Positions 1 through 8,612 of a stretch of 64,000 nt of DNA are shown one piece after another (positions within the stretch are counted from its first letter, which is position 1; the number at the start of each line of letters is the position of its first letter). This DNA comes from Hoskinsella mucinilytica. Lineage in GTDB: Bacteria; Bacillota_I; Bacilli_A; Erysipelotrichales; Erysipelotrichaceae. The notes under the pieces were generated by a model, which worked only from the letters and a program-made list of their open reading frames with translations, did no database searches and was not told where the DNA came from. Both the position numbers and the translations under genes were made by a program. Where the stretch lies: positions 1-64,000 of the forward strand of contig NZ_JBEQZJ010000012.1 of NCBI RefSeq assembly GCF_045223415.1. Reading direction: 5' to 3'.

Positions 1-53
1 GTATGAATTTGTGTGAATCAAAGAGTTTTATATTTGCTTTAAATGAATTGTGG

Positions 54-105
54 TATAATAGTTAAGACTGACTTTTGTTGGTATATCAGAAAGTAATATG
101 GTGAT
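54..105 (+). promoter_or_regulatory. Promoter and RBS of first femAB gene
   Basis: A TATAAT -10 hexamer at 54-59 is preceded by TGG; no good -35 is visible. The ribosome binding site GGTGAT (100-105) lies four bases before the ATG at 110, the layout repeated at many genes here. Confidence 0.5.
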
Positions 106-109
106 TGAT

Positions 110-1357
110 ATGGAATTTATTGAGCTAAAAGAAAAGGAATTTGACTCCTTTGCGAGAAATCATAAATATAGCTCTTTTTTACAAAGTGTGGAAGAATATC
201 ACATAAAAAAAGAAGAAGGCTATGAATGTTATTTAGTTGGTGTGAAACACGAAGATACTTTAATTGCGGCAACCTTTTTACAAAGCATGCCAGTCGCAAG
301 ATTTTTTCGCTATTTTTATGCGCCTCGTGGTTTTTTGATGGATTATGAGGATAAAGAATTGATGGATTTCTTTTTTTCTCATCTAAAAAAATATTTATAT
401 GATCATAAATGTCTATATTTAAAATTCGATCCTTATGTTCCATTGATTCAAAGAGATAAAAATGGGGAGATCGTGAAGGATGGATTTGATCATCATGACT
501 ATATAGATGCTTTGTTACGACAGGGATGTAAACATGGTGGTTTTACAACAGGGTTTAATGCAGTTTCACAAGCGAGATGGATGATGGTATTGGATTTAAA
601 AAACAAAACAGAAGAAGATTTAATAAAAAACATGGATCAGCTTAGAAAAAGAATTATAAAAAAAGTGGATTCTAATCATGTAGTTGTTTCCTTTTTATCT
701 CATGATGAGCTTCCTCTTTATGAAAAAGTAGTGGAGGAAACAGGAAAAAGGAAAGGATTCCTTGCCAGAGAACATTCCTATCATGAACATTTATATCATT
801 TTTTTGGCGAAGATCAAATTAAGATTGCTTATGCACAACTTGATGTCAAGGGCTATATGAAGGAGCAAACACAGAAGGTCGAAGAAGCAATGTCAAAATT
901 TCATAAGTTAAAATCAGAATATGATGAAAAGCCGACAGAAAAATTAAAAAAGAAGATGGAACTTGCTGCTCAGACACTTGAAAATACAAAGAAAAAACGT
1001 TCAGAAGCTGAAGTGTTATTGAATCAAGGTGAGTGGATGCCTTTGGCTAGCTGTTTCTTTATCCTTTATGGTAAGGAAATCGTTTATTTATCAGGCGGTT
1101 CTTATCATGAATATAACAAATATAACGGTCCTTATACCATTCAATGGAACATGATTCGTTACGCATTATCACATGGCTATACCTCCTATAATTTCTATGG
1201 AACCAGTGGAAATTTCCATAAAGATGCAGATGACTATGGTGTGTATGAATTTAAACGTGGTTTTAATGCAGAAGCAGTTGAATTGTTAGGAGACTTTTAT
1301 TTACCAATCAGAAAGGGATGCTTCTCTGTGTATAACAGACTCAAGCATATCGTTTAA
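110..1357 (+). CDS. FemA/MurM-type peptidoglycan interpeptide aminoacyltransferase
   Basis: 415 residues. Family knowledge: FemAB enzymes use aminoacyl-tRNA to add amino acids to the lysine side chain of lipid II, building the interpeptide bridge on the cytoplasmic side. The protein shows two GNAT-like halves with a charged coiled-coil arm at about residues 245-305, typical of FemA/FemX/MurM and thought to contact tRNA. The C-terminal half has the usual aromatic-rich YNFYGTSG and GVYEFKRGFN elements. An in-frame ATG at 98 exists, but the ATG at 110 sits four bases after GGTGAT and is preferred. A second family member follows 16 bases downstream, so the pair probably add successive residues or act as partners. 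The amino acid added cannot be told from sequence. Confidence 0.88.
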   Translation: MEFIELKEKEFDSFARNHKYSSFLQSVEEYHIKKEEGYECYLVGVKHEDTLIAATFLQSMPVARFFRYFYAPRGFLMDYEDKELMDFFFSHLKKYLYDHKCLYLKFDPYVPLIQRDKNGEIVKDGFDHHDYIDALLRQGCKHGGFTTGFNAVSQARWMMVLDLKNKTEEDLIKNMDQLRKRIIKKVDSNHVVVSFLSHDELPLYEKVVEETGKRKGFLAREHSYHEHLYHFFGEDQIKIAYAQLDVKGYMKEQTQKVEEAMSKFHKLKSEYDEKPTEKLKKKMELAAQTLENTKKKRSEAEVLLNQGEWMPLASCFFILYGKEIVYLSGGSYHEYNKYNGPYTIQWNMIRYALSHGYTSYNFYGTSGNFHKDADDYGVYEFKRGFNAEAVELLGDFYLPIRKGCFSVYNRLKHIV

Positions 1358-1373
1358 GGAAGGTGGCTATCAC

Positions 1374-2618
1374 ATGAAATATACGTTTACAGTGGATATA
1401 AGCAAAGCGGAACATGACGCATTTGTGGAAGTGCATGAATATTGTAATTTACTACAGTCTGCTTCATGGGCTAGGGTTAAGGACAATTGGAAATCCGTAT
1501 TAGCCGGAGTAAGAGATGATCATCATCAATTGGTTGCTTCCTCTCTTGTGTTGATCAAACAACTACCACTTGGTTTCACCATGTACTATTTGCCAAAAGG
1601 CCCAGTGATGGATTTCCATAACAAAGATATTATGAAGGCTTATTTTGATGGATTAAAACAATATAGCCGAAAGGATCATTGTATTTTTATAAAGGTTGAT
1701 CCAGGTATTCATATCAATGATTATAAATCTACAGAATATAATACCGATCAATATCCTGAAACAAAAGAATATATGGACAATTTTCAATTCGTAAACGGAA
1801 GACATCAAGGATTCTCTATGCATATCGGAGATACCATACAACCACGTTTTCAATCTAATGTATATCGAAGCGATGATTTTGAAGCACAACTACCACGTCA
1901 TACTAGACGCCTGATCAAAGACGCAGTAAAACGCAATGTTGAAATTGAAATGGGTGGTAAAAATTTTGTGGATGAATTCTCTCGTCTTGTTTCTTTAACA
2001 GAAGAAAGAAAAGGCGTACATCTAAGAGGTGCTTCTTATTTTCAAAAACTTTGTGAAGCTTATCCGGCAGATACCAAAATATTTTTAGCAGGTGTGGATC
2101 TAGAAGCGCTATATCAAGAATATTTAAAAAAACATGAAGAAGTAAAAAAAGAGATAGAAAACTGTCCGGAAAATGCGGTCAAGAAAATGAGAAGACTACA
2201 GGATATGGAGCGTTCTTTAAACAAAGATGTGAAGGAATTTAAGGATATCTTTGAAGAGATGGGACAAGTTCGTGGTAAAATCTATATCGCAGGTGTATTG
2301 AGCATACGATATGGACATACATGTGAAATGTTATATGCCGGTATGGATCAAAGATTCAAAAAGTTTATGCCACAATATAAAATCTATGTAGAAAATATGA
2401 AATGGGCATTTGAAAATGGCTGTAAAACGTGTAATATGGGTGGTGTAGAAGGTAGCCTGGATGACGGTTTGACAAAGTTTAAAGATAACTTTAATCCGTT
2501 GATCAATGAATTTATCGGAGAATTTGATATTCCGGTGAACAAATTACTTTATCCAATGTTCCATTTTATGTATAATTATATGAAGAAAAAGCGTGAAAAA
2601 GCTTTGGGAGGCGATTAA
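1374..2618 (+). CDS. Second FemA/MurM-type aminoacyltransferase
   Basis: 414 residues, a paralogue of the preceding gene with the same fold order: N-terminal GNAT-like half, helical coiled-coil arm at about residues 240-295, and C-terminal half with the NMGGVEGSLDDGLTKFK stretch equivalent to the conserved GT.G....GL..FK motif of the family. The start follows AAGGAAGGTGG with good spacing. Its stop codon touches the tsaE start, so it is transcribed into the t6A gene set. Two adjacent and clearly divergent FemAB proteins suggest a two-residue or two-step interpeptide bridge, as with MurM/MurN or FemA/FemB. Substrate specificity is not deducible. Confidence 0.88.
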   Translation: MKYTFTVDISKAEHDAFVEVHEYCNLLQSASWARVKDNWKSVLAGVRDDHHQLVASSLVLIKQLPLGFTMYYLPKGPVMDFHNKDIMKAYFDGLKQYSRKDHCIFIKVDPGIHINDYKSTEYNTDQYPETKEYMDNFQFVNGRHQGFSMHIGDTIQPRFQSNVYRSDDFEAQLPRHTRRLIKDAVKRNVEIEMGGKNFVDEFSRLVSLTEERKGVHLRGASYFQKLCEAYPADTKIFLAGVDLEALYQEYLKKHEEVKKEIENCPENAVKKMRRLQDMERSLNKDVKEFKDIFEEMGQVRGKIYIAGVLSIRYGHTCEMLYAGMDQRFKKFMPQYKIYVENMKWAFENGCKTCNMGGVEGSLDDGLTKFKDNFNPLINEFIGEFDIPVNKLLYPMFHFMYNYMKKKREKALGGD

Positions 2619-3065
2619 ATGAAGGAAATCGTAGTACATTCATTAGCTGAAACAGCAGCATTAGGTGAAAAAATAGGAAAGCTGATGTTTCCTGGTGCAT
2701 TGTTGACTTTGACAGGAGACCTCGGTGCAGGAAAAACAACGTTAACAAAATCGATTGGTAAGGCAATCGGTATAAAAAAAGTCATCAATTCGCCAACCTT
2801 TACGATATTAAAAACATATCATGGCGATATGCCGTTTTATCATATTGATGCATACCGTTTGGAAGGTATTACCCAAGATTTAGGATTTGAAGAGGTATTT
2901 GATGCAGATGGTGTTTGCGTAGTAGAATGGCCTCATTTTATAGAAAATCAATTGCCGAAAGAGCGTTTGGAAATTGAAATTTTACGCAGTGGTGAAGATG
3001 AGAGAACCTTTTGTTTCAAGGCAATTGGCGAAAAATACGAAAAGATAGTGAGGGAATTAGTATGA
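2619..3065 (+). CDS. tsaE: tRNA t6A biosynthesis ATPase TsaE
   Basis: 148 residues, normal length. TsaE is the P-loop ATPase that works with TsaB and TsaD to make N6-threonylcarbamoyladenosine at position 37 of ANN-decoding tRNAs. A Walker A motif, GDLGAGKTT, is at about residues 33-41, followed by the SPTFTIL segment and the HIDAYRL strand typical of the family. The start abuts the stop of the upstream femAB gene, with GGGAGG for ribosome binding inside that gene's end. It overlaps tsaB by four bases (ATGA), implying translational coupling. Confidence 0.95.
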   Translation: MKEIVVHSLAETAALGEKIGKLMFPGALLTLTGDLGAGKTTLTKSIGKAIGIKKVINSPTFTILKTYHGDMPFYHIDAYRLEGITQDLGFEEVFDADGVCVVEWPHFIENQLPKERLEIEILRSGEDERTFCFKAIGEKYEKIVRELV

Positions 3066-3667
3066 AGACCTTATGTATGGATAGTGCACACAAGCATCTT
3101 GTTATCGTTTTATTAGAAGATGGAAAAGTGAAAGCAGGTGAAGCTTTTTCTTGTTGGAAACAACAAAGTGAGACCTTGTTTCCGGAATTGATCAAATGTA
3201 TGGATCAAATTGGATGGACAGCTGATGATTTGGATGAAGTGGTCATTAGTGATGGACCTGGTAGTTATACCGGGGTTAGAATTGCAATGGCAGTTGCTAA
3301 GGTATTATGTACGAGAAAGCATATCCCATTATATTGTTTATCTACCTTACAATTATACGCAGGAATACAAGAGAATGCATTTGTGATGTTAGATGCCAGA
3401 AGTTCCAGAGCTTATGTTGGTATTTTGGATAAAGGCAAGTTTTTAAAGGATGAATGCATTATGACGTTAGATGAAATCAAAGCGTATCTACAAGAACATC
3501 CAAAATCAGTGGTGATTGGTGATGGAGCCTTAATTGATCTTGAAACAGCGCATACGGATCTGGTGAAAAACTTTGAAACCTTATATCCGATTGCTAGAAA
3601 GGTTGAAAATATTCATACATTGACACCCCGTTATTTAAAGGAACAGGATGCCTACAAGGTGAAGTAA
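3062..3667 (+). CDS. tsaB: tRNA t6A biosynthesis protein TsaB
   Basis: 201 residues. TsaB is the non-catalytic ASKHA-fold partner that dimerises with TsaD in the threonylcarbamoyl transfer complex. Family hallmarks are the N-terminal CMDSA strand, the DGPGSYTGVRIA segment and the MLDARSSRAYVG motif. An open frame extends upstream, but the ATG at 3062 overlaps the tsaE stop as ATGA, matches the usual N-terminus, and is the sensible start. It lies between tsaE and rimI, the classical Firmicutes order. Confidence 0.95.
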   Translation: MKTLCMDSAHKHLVIVLLEDGKVKAGEAFSCWKQQSETLFPELIKCMDQIGWTADDLDEVVISDGPGSYTGVRIAMAVAKVLCTRKHIPLYCLSTLQLYAGIQENAFVMLDARSSRAYVGILDKGKFLKDECIMTLDEIKAYLQEHPKSVVIGDGALIDLETAHTDLVKNFETLYPIARKVENIHTLTPRYLKEQDAYKVK

Positions 3668-3668
3668 C

Positions 3669-4118
3669 ATGCTTCGTGCTATGAAAAAGGAAGATCTTAA
3701 TCAGATCTTATCTATAGATGCAGAATGCTTTCCTATGCCTTGGAATGAAAAGCAATATTTATATGAACTTGAGGAAAATGATTATGCATTATTATATGTG
3801 TTAGAACAGGATGGAATCATACTTGGATATATTGACTTTTGGATCACTTTTGATGTTTGTCAACTTGCGAAAATTGCAGTGTTACCTCCTTATCGAGGGA
3901 AACGTTATGCACGTTTGATGATGGATCAAATGATTCAAGATGCACAAGAAAAGGGATGTGAAACGATATCTCTGGAAGTACGTGTATCTAATCAAAGTGC
4001 TCAAAAACTATATGCCGCTTATGATTTTATCAATGTAAACACACGAAAAAGGTATTATCAGGATAATGGCGAAGATGCTTACGTTCTGGTTAAGGCCTTA
4101 GGAGGAAATTGTGAATGA
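3669..4118 (+). CDS. rimI: Ribosomal protein S18-alanine N-acetyltransferase RimI
   Basis: 149-residue GNAT acetyltransferase. RimI acetylates the N-terminal alanine of ribosomal protein S18. The acetyl-CoA binding segment is seen as IAVLPPYRGKRYARLMM at about residues 70-90, followed by the LEVRVSNQSAQKLYAAYDF signature that marks RimI among GNAT enzymes. It starts two bases after the tsaB stop and overlaps tsaD by four bases (ATGA). Placement between tsaB and tsaD is common in Firmicutes and supports the name, although GNAT substrate assignment is always partly by context. Confidence 0.9.
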   Translation: MLRAMKKEDLNQILSIDAECFPMPWNEKQYLYELEENDYALLYVLEQDGIILGYIDFWITFDVCQLAKIAVLPPYRGKRYARLMMDQMIQDAQEKGCETISLEVRVSNQSAQKLYAAYDFINVNTRKRYYQDNGEDAYVLVKALGGNCE

Positions 4119-5149
4119 AAGATACCTATATATTGGCAATTGAGTCTAGCTGTGATGAGACTGCAGTTGCCATCGTAAAAAATGGAAAAGAAGTATTGGC
4201 AAACATCGTTGCGACACAAATCGATGTCCATAAGGATTTTGGTGGAGTCATCCCGGAAGTCGCAAGCCGTATCCATGTGGAAAATATTTCGATGGTAATC
4301 GAAGAGGCCTTAAAAAAGGCAGAAATGCAAGTAGAGGATATGGATGCTATCGCAGTAACCCAAGGGCCTGGTTTAGTAGGATGTCTTCATGTAGGTGTAC
4401 AAGCTGCGAAAACTTTGGCATGGGCATACCAGAAACCATTGGTTCCAGTGCATCATATCGCAGGTCATATATATGCAAATGCATTGATTGCTGATCTGAA
4501 GTTTCCTTTATTGGCGTTAGTGGTATCCGGTGGACATACTGAATTGGTCTATATGAAGGATGAATGGAGCTTTGAAATTTTGGGAACGACACAGGATGAT
4601 GCAATCGGTGAGGCTGGCGATAAGGTAGGTCGTGTACTTGGTCTTCCATATCCTGGAGGCGTTTATGTGGATAAATTGGCAAAGGAAGGCAAAGCCGTTT
4701 ATACGCTTGCAAAACCCAAAACAGAAAATGAATTAGATTTTTCTTTTAGTGGTTTGAAAAGTAGCGTATTACAATTTATCGATCGTAGTAAGCGAAAAAA
4801 TGAACCATTTGTTCCAGCAGATCTTGCAGCTTCTTATCAAGAAACAGCGTTTGAAGCACTTTTATTAAGAGCTAGAATTGCATTAAAACAATATCAACCA
4901 TTACAAATGGTATTGGCCGGTGGTGTTGCCGCAAATTCTTGTTTGCGTCAAAAAGTAAGTGAGGATCTAACCAAAGAATTCTCTGATGTTGAATTTATTA
5001 TTCCACCACTATCTTGTTGTACGGATAATGCGGCAATGATTGCTGTGGCAGGTACCATTGCTTACCAACATGGCGTGCGTGGTGATTTTGATTTGACAGC
5101 AGATCCTGGAATAGAATTAGAAAATGATGAAAAGGTTTCACATTTATAA
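4115..5149 (+). CDS. tsaD: tRNA t6A threonylcarbamoyltransferase TsaD
   Basis: 344 residues, full length for the Kae1/Qri7/TsaD family. It transfers the threonylcarbamoyl group from threonylcarbamoyl-AMP to A37 of tRNA. The ASKHA N-terminal motif AIESSCDETAVA and the metal-binding HHIAGH (H114 and H118) are intact, as are the VSGGHTEL phosphate motif and the C-terminal CCTDNAAMIA segment with its conserved aspartate. Start overlaps rimI as ATGA. With tsaE and tsaB upstream, three of the four t6A proteins are in one transcript; tsaC is not in this window. Confidence 0.96.
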   Translation: MKDTYILAIESSCDETAVAIVKNGKEVLANIVATQIDVHKDFGGVIPEVASRIHVENISMVIEEALKKAEMQVEDMDAIAVTQGPGLVGCLHVGVQAAKTLAWAYQKPLVPVHHIAGHIYANALIADLKFPLLALVVSGGHTELVYMKDEWSFEILGTTQDDAIGEAGDKVGRVLGLPYPGGVYVDKLAKEGKAVYTLAKPKTENELDFSFSGLKSSVLQFIDRSKRKNEPFVPADLAASYQETAFEALLLRARIALKQYQPLQMVLAGGVAANSCLRQKVSEDLTKEFSDVEFIIPPLSCCTDNAAMIAVAGTIAYQHGVRGDFDLTADPGIELENDEKVSHL

Positions 5150-5234
5150 AATCCTTTGACCGAATCAATACCTTGTTTCATGCTACTATCGGATATGATC
5201 TTGTATCAAACGGATATGTTTTTGCATGTTAAAC

Positions 5235-5288
5235 TTATTAATTTATTCACAAATAAGAAAAATCGTGGTATACTAACTCATAGGTGAT
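5235..5288 (+). promoter_or_regulatory. rex promoter with possible Rex operator
   Basis: TTCACA (5246-5251), a 17-base spacer and TATACT (5269-5274) form a promoter whose start would fall near 5281, only about 12 bases before the ATG at 5293. The 18-mer at 5235-5252 resembles a Rex operator: its right half TTCACAA is perfect and overlaps the -35, while its left half TTATTA is degenerate against TTGTGA. Autoregulation is inference. Confidence 0.45.
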
Positions 5289-5292
5289 CAAC

Positions 5293-5922
5293 ATGAGTGA
5301 AAAGAACGTACCAAAGGCAACATTGCAGCGTTATCCTGTTTATCTTAAAGCACTACGTAAATTAAAAAGCTCTGGTGTAGAGCGCATCATGTCGAAGGAA
5401 TTGGCAAGCGTTGTAAATATTGAACCAACGACGATTCGTCGTGATTTTTCTTTTCTTGGAAATCTGGGAAAACAAGGTTATGGCTATGATGTCAATCGCT
5501 TGATTGAAATATTCAATCAAGAATTAGGCATGGATTTTGATGAGAAAATCATTTTGGTCGGTGCAGGTAATATGGGCCGTGCCTTGATGAAATATAATAA
5601 ATGGGATTATGTCGTAGGTGAAATCACATGTGCATTCGATATCAATCCAGATCGTCAAGGCGTTCGTTTCGGTATCCCCGTTTATGACATCAGTGAGCTA
5701 GAACAAAGAGTACCTGATGGTTGTCGTATCGCAATCTTGGCGATCAGTGAAAATATTCAACAAACGGTCGATCGATTGATTGCTTGTGGTATTATCGGTT
5801 TGGTAGATTTTACACATGAGCATATTCAGATACCAAAAGGTGTCGTATTAAAAAGTGTTGATGTTGTTTCTTCCATTCAAGAGCTGGTATTTGAAACAAA
5901 TAAACTGAGTGTCTCTCATTAA
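5293..5922 (+). CDS. rex: Redox-sensing transcriptional repressor Rex
   Basis: 209 residues, the usual size. Rex senses the NADH/NAD+ ratio and represses fermentation and respiration genes when NADH is low. The N-terminal winged helix (about 1-80) has the conserved TLQRYPVYLKALRKL start and EPTTIRRDFSFLG recognition helix. The Rossmann domain follows with VGAGNMGRAL at about residues 91-100 and the AFDINPDRQG motif. The C-terminal domain-swapped helix is present. Start is the ATG four bases after GGTGAT; an in-frame GTG at 5284 is part of the ribosome binding site. It sits between tsaD and the T-box controlled asnS. Confidence 0.95.
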   Translation: MSEKNVPKATLQRYPVYLKALRKLKSSGVERIMSKELASVVNIEPTTIRRDFSFLGNLGKQGYGYDVNRLIEIFNQELGMDFDEKIILVGAGNMGRALMKYNKWDYVVGEITCAFDINPDRQGVRFGIPVYDISELEQRVPDGCRIAILAISENIQQTVDRLIACGIIGLVDFTHEHIQIPKGVVLKSVDVVSSIQELVFETNKLSVSH

Positions 5923-5934
5923 TCAAAAAAAAGC

Positions 5935-5964
5935 TTGTCATAAAGGAAGTAATTGTGATATCAT
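5935..5964 (+). promoter_or_regulatory. Promoter of the asnS T-box leader
   Basis: TTGTCA at 5935-5940, an 18-base spacer and TATCAT at 5959-5964, with an extended -10 TG at 5956-5957. Predicted start near 5972 gives a leader of about 275 bases, matching the T-box structure that follows. Confidence 0.55.
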
Positions 5965-6001
5965 CTATACAAGAGTTAGAAAAACTTGAAAAAATGCGTA
6001 G

Positions 6002-6230
6002 AAACAGGACGATATAAGTGAGTTTTGAGAAAAGCGATTCTGTAATTGGTGAAAGACAGAACAAAATCCTTATGGAGAACACCTGTGAAGCAAAGCTGGA
6101 GAACTAACAGTAGACAGCTTCGTATATCCGACGTTATGGATGAATTAAGATGCTCTGTATGTTTTAATACAGGGAATCAGGATGGCACTGCGCTGATGAT
6201 AAGCGTTCCTGTATAGGAACGCTTTTTTTT
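6002..6230 (+). promoter_or_regulatory. T-box leader responding to uncharged tRNA-Asn
   Basis: Stem I is closed by ACAGG (6004-6008) with CCTGT (6082-6086). The specifier codon AAC (6078-6080, Asn) sits just before the closing strand and is followed by a purine, as usual. The T-box core AGGATGGCACTGCG is at 6179-6192; its UGGC bulge would pair with a GCCA acceptor end, agreeing with the G73 discriminator of tRNA-Asn. An intrinsic terminator follows (6202-6230). Known mechanism: uncharged tRNA stabilises the antiterminator and lets asnS be transcribed. Two separate elements, specifier and discriminator pairing, both indicate Asn. Confidence 0.93.
6202..6230 (+). terminator. T-box attenuator terminator
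   Basis: Perfect 9-bp stem AGCGTTCCT/AGGAACGCT (6202-6210 and 6215-6223) with a GTAT loop, running into eight T residues. It lies directly upstream of the asnS ribosome binding site and is the OFF state of the T-box. Confidence 0.93.
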
Positions 6231-6248
6231 ACAAAAGGAGGAATTATG

Positions 6249-7634
6249 ATGTTTGAATTTATGACAATTCGTGAATTATATGAAATCGTATTAAGTGGTT
6301 CACATGTAGAACTTGACAGTATGGAATATGTCCTACTACAGGGTTGGATCAGAACGAATCGATGTAGTGGAAAACTAGGCTTTATCGAATTAAACGACGG
6401 TACTTATTTCCGTAATGCACAACTCGTTTATATGCAAGAATTAAAGAATTTTGCGGAAGTAGAAAAGTATCCAACAGGAGCGGCAATCACGGTTACCGGT
6501 AAATTAAAATTGACACCGGAAGGAAAACAGCCATTCGAAATACAAGTTACGGAAGTTGTATTAGAGGGCGATTGTGATCGTGACTATCCATTACAGAAAA
6601 AACGTCATAGCTTTGAATATTTGCGTGAAATCGCTCATCTTCGTCCTCGTGCAAATACGTTCTATGCGGTATTCCGTTTGCGTTCCGTGCTATCTATGGC
6701 AATCCATGAATTTTTCCAAGATCAAGGCTTTGTCTATGTACACACTCCAGTAATTACTGGAAATGATGCAGAGGGTGCCGGTGAAACATTCACGGTTACA
6801 ACAAGAGAAGATACTAACTATGAAGAAGATTTCTTTGGAAAGCATGCTTCTTTGACTGTATCCGGTCAGCTTCATGTAGAAGCCTTCGCAATGGCGTTCC
6901 GTGATGTATATACCTTTGGGCCAACCTTCCGTGCAGAAAACTCAAATACAACACGTCATGCTTCTGAATTTTGGATGATCGAACCAGAGATAGCGTTTGC
7001 TGATCTGGATGATGATATGAATCTGATTGAGGATATGATCAAATATTGTATTCAGTATGTGTTAGACAATGCCCCTGAAGAAATGAATTTCTTTAATTCT
7101 ATGATTGATAAAGAATGTATCGATCGTATTACGAAAGTGATGAATAGTGAATTTAAACGTATGACATATACACAGGCAATCGAGGAATTGAAAAAAGCCG
7201 ATGTGAAATTCGAAAATAACAAGATTGAATGGGGTATGGATCTACAAAGTGAACATGAGCGTTACTTATGTGAGAAAGTAGTCAATGGACCTGTATTCTT
7301 AATTGATTATCCAAAGGATATCAAAGCATTCTATATGCGTGTCAATGAAGATGGTAAAACCGTAGCTGCTTGTGACTTACTAGTTCCAGGCGTAGGAGAA
7401 TTGGTTGGTGGAAGTCAAAGGGAAGAGCGTTATGATATTTTAGAAGCACGTATGAAAGAAATGGGTATGGAAAACGATTCTTTACAATGGTATATGGATC
7501 TTAGAAGATATGGAGGCTGTAAACATGCAGGCTTTGGACTTGGCTTTGATCGTATGCTGATGTATCTAACAGGTATTCAAAATATCAGAGATGTTGAACC
7601 GTTCCCACGTACACCAAGAAATTTATTGTATTAA
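6249..7634 (+). CDS. asnS: Asparaginyl-tRNA synthetase
   Basis: 461 residues, class II aminoacyl-tRNA synthetase charging tRNA-Asn with asparagine. An N-terminal OB-fold anticodon-binding domain (about 20-120) includes WIRTNR and FIELNDGT typical of AsnRS. The catalytic domain has motif 2 as FGPTFRAENSNTTRH and motif 3 as GFGLGFDRMLMYLTG near the C-terminus. EFWMIEPE distinguishes it from AspRS. AGGAGG at 6236-6241 is four bases from an ATG at 6246 and seven from that at 6249, so the second is slightly preferred. Expression is governed by the upstream T-box. Presence of AsnRS implies direct Asn-tRNA charging in this organism. Confidence 0.96.
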   Translation: MFEFMTIRELYEIVLSGSHVELDSMEYVLLQGWIRTNRCSGKLGFIELNDGTYFRNAQLVYMQELKNFAEVEKYPTGAAITVTGKLKLTPEGKQPFEIQVTEVVLEGDCDRDYPLQKKRHSFEYLREIAHLRPRANTFYAVFRLRSVLSMAIHEFFQDQGFVYVHTPVITGNDAEGAGETFTVTTREDTNYEEDFFGKHASLTVSGQLHVEAFAMAFRDVYTFGPTFRAENSNTTRHASEFWMIEPEIAFADLDDDMNLIEDMIKYCIQYVLDNAPEEMNFFNSMIDKECIDRITKVMNSEFKRMTYTQAIEELKKADVKFENNKIEWGMDLQSEHERYLCEKVVNGPVFLIDYPKDIKAFYMRVNEDGKTVAACDLLVPGVGELVGGSQREERYDILEARMKEMGMENDSLQWYMDLRRYGGCKHAGFGLGFDRMLMYLTGIQNIRDVEPFPRTPRNLLY

Positions 7635-7639
7635 AATAG

Positions 7640-7670
7640 AAGCTGCTAATCGAATGATTGGTGGCTTTTT
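7640..7670 (+). terminator. asnS intrinsic terminator
   Basis: A 12-bp stem, 7640-7651 with 7656-7667 (three G-U pairs), a GAAT loop and five T residues. Confidence 0.8.
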
Positions 7671-7742
7671 CACAAGTTTTGTAATTATTTCCTGGGAAAA
7701 TTCATGAAAATCTTTCAAATTTGTGATATTCCTTGAAAAAGA

Positions 7743-7784
7743 TTGAGTATCTTCTTTTTTTCTTCTATAATATATACTGGTGAT
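7743..7784 (+). promoter_or_regulatory. Promoter and RBS of licD-like gene
   Basis: TTGAGT (7743-7748), a 17-base spacer and a perfect TATAAT (7766-7771). Transcription would start near 7778, so the leader is only about 10 bases and consists mainly of GGTGAT (7779-7784), four bases before the GTG start at 7789. Confidence 0.65.
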
Positions 7785-7788
7785 TAAT

Positions 7789-8598
7789 GTGAAAGAATAT
7801 ATACTAAAAGAGAAACATGATGGCAGTGTCATAACAGTACGACAACTTCAGAAGGTATTGTTAGAAATGCTGAAAGATATAGATGAAGTTTGTAAAAACA
7901 ATGATATTCCTTATTGGTTAACAGGTGGTAGTGCATTGGGTGCAGTACGTCATGAAGGATTTATTCCATGGGATGATGATGCGGATATCGGTATGATGCG
8001 AGAAGATTATGAGCGCTTTTTAAAGGTCGTGGATCAACTTGGTGATAAGTATATCGTACAAAGCTTTGAAACGCATAAGGAATATAATGTATTGATCCCA
8101 CCAATGAAAATTCGTTTAAAGGGAACCTATTGTCAAGAGGCGAATTTTTTATTAAAGAATAAATGCAAAGATTCTGATGGTATTTTTATTGATGTTTTCA
8201 TTGTAGATCATGTAAGTGAAAAACAATATAAGGATGTATATTGGAGATGTAGAAATGGGTTATTGATGGTATTGATTGCATTATTTGAGAATTTACATAT
8301 CAATCCGCTTCCTTTGAAAAAGCGGTTTGTACGTAATGCCAAAAAATATGGTAGCATCAATGCGTCAACACCAATGGTTGGTTATGATCTTACATGGACC
8401 TTTAATTCCTTTTTCCATCCTGTTGTTTATCCTTATGAAAGTATATTTCCAACACAATATATGAAATTTGAGGATACCATGTTACCGGTGCCTAAAGACC
8501 CATCTTTTATGCTGAATGCGGAGGTAGGTGCCAATTATATGAGCTATCCTCCCAAATCAGCACAAGCACCGAAACATATCAAAGATATTGAATTGTAA
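7789..8598 (+). CDS. LicD family phosphotransferase
   Basis: 269 residues. LicD proteins transfer phosphocholine or similar groups to cell-surface polymers such as teichoic acids. The defining motif GGSALGAVRHEGFIPW followed by DDDADIGM is at about residues 44-67, and a second conserved segment DGIFIDVFIVD lies near residue 130. No licA, licB or licC genes adjoin it, so the transferred group is unknown; teichoic acid or glycan decoration is the usual role. Start is a GTG four bases after GGTGAT; the GTG at 7780 lies inside that ribosome binding site. The next gene, a membrane-anchored cell-wall-type protein, starts 15 bases on and is probably co-transcribed. Confidence 0.85.
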   Translation: MKEYILKEKHDGSVITVRQLQKVLLEMLKDIDEVCKNNDIPYWLTGGSALGAVRHEGFIPWDDDADIGMMREDYERFLKVVDQLGDKYIVQSFETHKEYNVLIPPMKIRLKGTYCQEANFLLKNKCKDSDGIFIDVFIVDHVSEKQYKDVYWRCRNGLLMVLIALFENLHINPLPLKKRFVRNAKKYGSINASTPMVGYDLTWTFNSFFHPVVYPYESIFPTQYMKFEDTMLPVPKDPSFMLNAEVGANYMSYPPKSAQAPKHIKDIEL

Positions 8599-8612
8599 AG
8601 GAGGACAAGAAC

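Noticed and set aside
4347..4712. 121-codon minus-strand frame inside tsaD
   Set aside because: Lies wholly within a strongly conserved gene, has no ribosome binding site and a low-complexity His/Pro-rich product; a shadow frame.
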